Of a stretch of DNA of 64,000 nucleotides, positions 62,505-64,000 are shown in pieces. The notes beneath the pieces were generated by a model. That model was not told the DNA's origin and ran no database searches. It worked only from the letters and a program-made list of their open reading frames with translations. Source of the stretch: Elysia chlorotica (lineage: Eukaryota; Mollusca; Gastropoda; Plakobranchidae); contig RQTK01000523.1 of NCBI GenBank assembly GCA_003991915.1, positions 171,070 through 235,069 of the forward strand, written 5' to 3'. Within the stretch, counting starts at the first letter, position 1; each line of letters begins with the position of its first letter. The position numbers were made by a program, and so were the translations under genes.

Positions 62505-63303
62505 GTAAGTTTCTTTTTCTCATGTTTTGTTCTCTTAAAACACAATTTTGGATCTCGCTTTCTCGAATTTCTTGTTTATTGTTTATCTCTGTCTTAAATA
62601 TAGGCTATATTGTGCTTTTAATATCAAGTTGACCAGGTTTATTTAAATTTGAACCTGTCATACCAGACTTCTCACAACCATAACACGTAGATATTGATAT
62701 CTAGTAGTCATGCCCTAGATCTAAGTTTCTAACTTTGAAATTTTCTCGGCTACTCTCACGAAGCCGGTGACGCCACGCTCATCGTTGTTCAACCTGGAAT
62801 TCCCTAATAATTTAGAATCTATCTAGATGTAGTTCTATCTAATTAGTCTCGCCAAACCTAGACTAATGTCTCTCACTCTCTCCACTCTTCAATTATTTAA
62901 ATTCGACCGTCTTTATTTCTCTCCCTTTCTCTCTCTCTGTAGTTCAGTCGGTAATGCTATGGCTTAAAGTTCCAATCTGATGCCCTAGTGTTCATTTAAA
63001 AAAAAAAAATTCAGGAAACCAAGCGTCCAAGGGGACAAGAAGTTCACCCAAGATTTCATTTTTTTCAATTTTTCAGCAATCAATTTTCAGTGCAGACTTG
63101 CAAGCTCCCATTTTTCTCTTTGCGTTTGAAACTTATTCGAATAAGAAACATTTTTATTGTCTCTCGCTTGACAGGTACTTAGGGTGAAACCTCTGTATAA
63201 GTATAATCAAAGGAAGTAATCTTTAGGCTGTATTTTATTTTTATTTTTTGCATATAGAGATTTTAAAAATCCTTTTTAACAACTAAAGTTCTTTGTTCCA
63301 CAG

Positions 63304-63429
63304 GTAAATTAAAGAGAATCAAATTTGAAAGGGGCTCAAAGCATTTCTTAGAGCCTAAATTACTTCTGAAGAGAATCACAGTTGGGTGTATCAAATGAAA
63401 TCATGATGAAACGGAAAATAATTACAGAG
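63304..63429 (+). CDS. First coding exon of an unrecognised divergent gene
   Basis: A pyrimidine-rich acceptor (ctttgttccacag) ends at 63303. ATG at 63403 opens MMKRKIITE, followed by a donor GAG|gtaatc at 63430, phase 0. The next candidate exon (63969 onward) continues in frame. An upstream ATG at 63395 makes a three-codon uORF whose TGA overlaps the main start, a layout that could limit initiation. The product is not recognised. Basic clusters KRK and KKK suggest a nuclear protein, but this is weak. Confidence 0.5.
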
Positions 63430-63968
63430 GTAATCAAATAATATATATTTTAGTTCCTCTCGACCTCTGTATGTTTCCATGTATGGTGGTTAGAAAAAGT
63501 TATTTAACAGTCATTCTAAACTTCTATTTATAAGCTTTAAATTAACCTGTTTGTTGTCTAAATGAAGTTGACATTGAAATTATTTTAATCAATTTATCAG
63601 TCTTTATTTCTGCCTTTTCTCTTCTTTTACTCTTGAAATCTTTATATTGTTTTAGTTTTACTTTATCACAGCTTATCATAAATTATTTTGTCGTGTCGTT
63701 AAAGGTTTAAAGAAGAAGAGATGTGAAGACAGTGCTAAAAAATAATTTGTAGATTAAGGTACTATATATAGACTTTCATAGTTATAACAGGTGGATAAAT
63801 GTGCAAATGGCTCCAAAAAATCTTTAAAAAGAATTTTTTTATGTTAGATCGTCAAACCTCAGTCATGCTTCTGAGGATATTTTTCTCTTTGAATTTATAG
63901 TGCATCTGTTAACATTGTATTCATATTCTTTGCTTTGATTGGATTTTTTAATAAATTTTTCTTAATAG

Positions 63969-64000
63969 GTTGAAGAACCAGCAAAGAAGAAAATAATGAC
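63969..64000 (+). CDS. Second coding exon of the divergent gene, cut by the window end
   Basis: The acceptor is tttttcttaatag. The frame continues from the previous exon in phase 0 as VEEPAKKKIMT and runs off the window. The purine-rich, lysine-rich composition differs from the T-rich intron before it. Identity cannot be judged from about 20 residues. Confidence 0.5.

Overview
The window is eukaryotic nuclear DNA. It is AT-rich and almost gene-free, with abundant di- and trinucleotide microsatellites, tRNA-derived SINE-like copies, GT-AG spliced exons and two assembly gaps. Frequent tacatgta and ctagatct words and the SINE/LINE style suggest a lophotrochozoan invertebrate, most likely a mollusc (perhaps a gastropod). 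This is inference; no species marker is present.

The one gene that can be read from start codon to stop is a minus-strand orthologue of GINS4 (SLD5), a subunit of the GINS replication complex. Its seven coding exons run from 60.2 kb down to 26.5 kb. Every junction keeps the reading frame and the product is 232 residues. Exons 1-5 lie within 4.6 kb (55.6-60.2 kb). The exons for the C-terminal B domain are separated by introns of about 15.8 and 13 kb, so more than half of the window is GINS4 intron. The last coding exon and its splice acceptor are tandemly duplicated (26.5-26.8 kb). Both copies are open, and they predict two different C-termini (..SLI and ..SLFF).

At the right edge, 63.3-64.0 kb, a divergent plus-strand gene appears to begin: a short ATG exon with a good donor, then a second exon cut by the window end. 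The predicted N-terminus is lysine-rich and not recognised. The 60.2-63.3 kb interval between them probably holds the promoters of both genes.

Left part (1-26.4 kb): intergenic DNA downstream of GINS4. It contains microsatellites, a 3' fragment of a LINE reverse-transcriptase ORF (about 8.07-8.31 kb), several SINE-like copies, a nearly perfect hairpin at 13.5 kb, a GC-rich hairpin at 16.2 kb, a paired set of palindromic GGTCA elements at 17.5 kb and a 341-base gap in a CT repeat.

Middle part (26.8-55.6 kb): GINS4 introns. They contain an hAT-type MITE with a candidate 8-bp target duplication, a patchwork of short perfect duplications and inverted repeats at 36.1-36.9 kb, tandem duplications at 33.6, 41.6, 48.8 and 52.0 kb, two clusters of AGGTCA half-sites, and two weak candidate exons for secreted proteins at 30.4 kb (+) and 35.5 kb (-).
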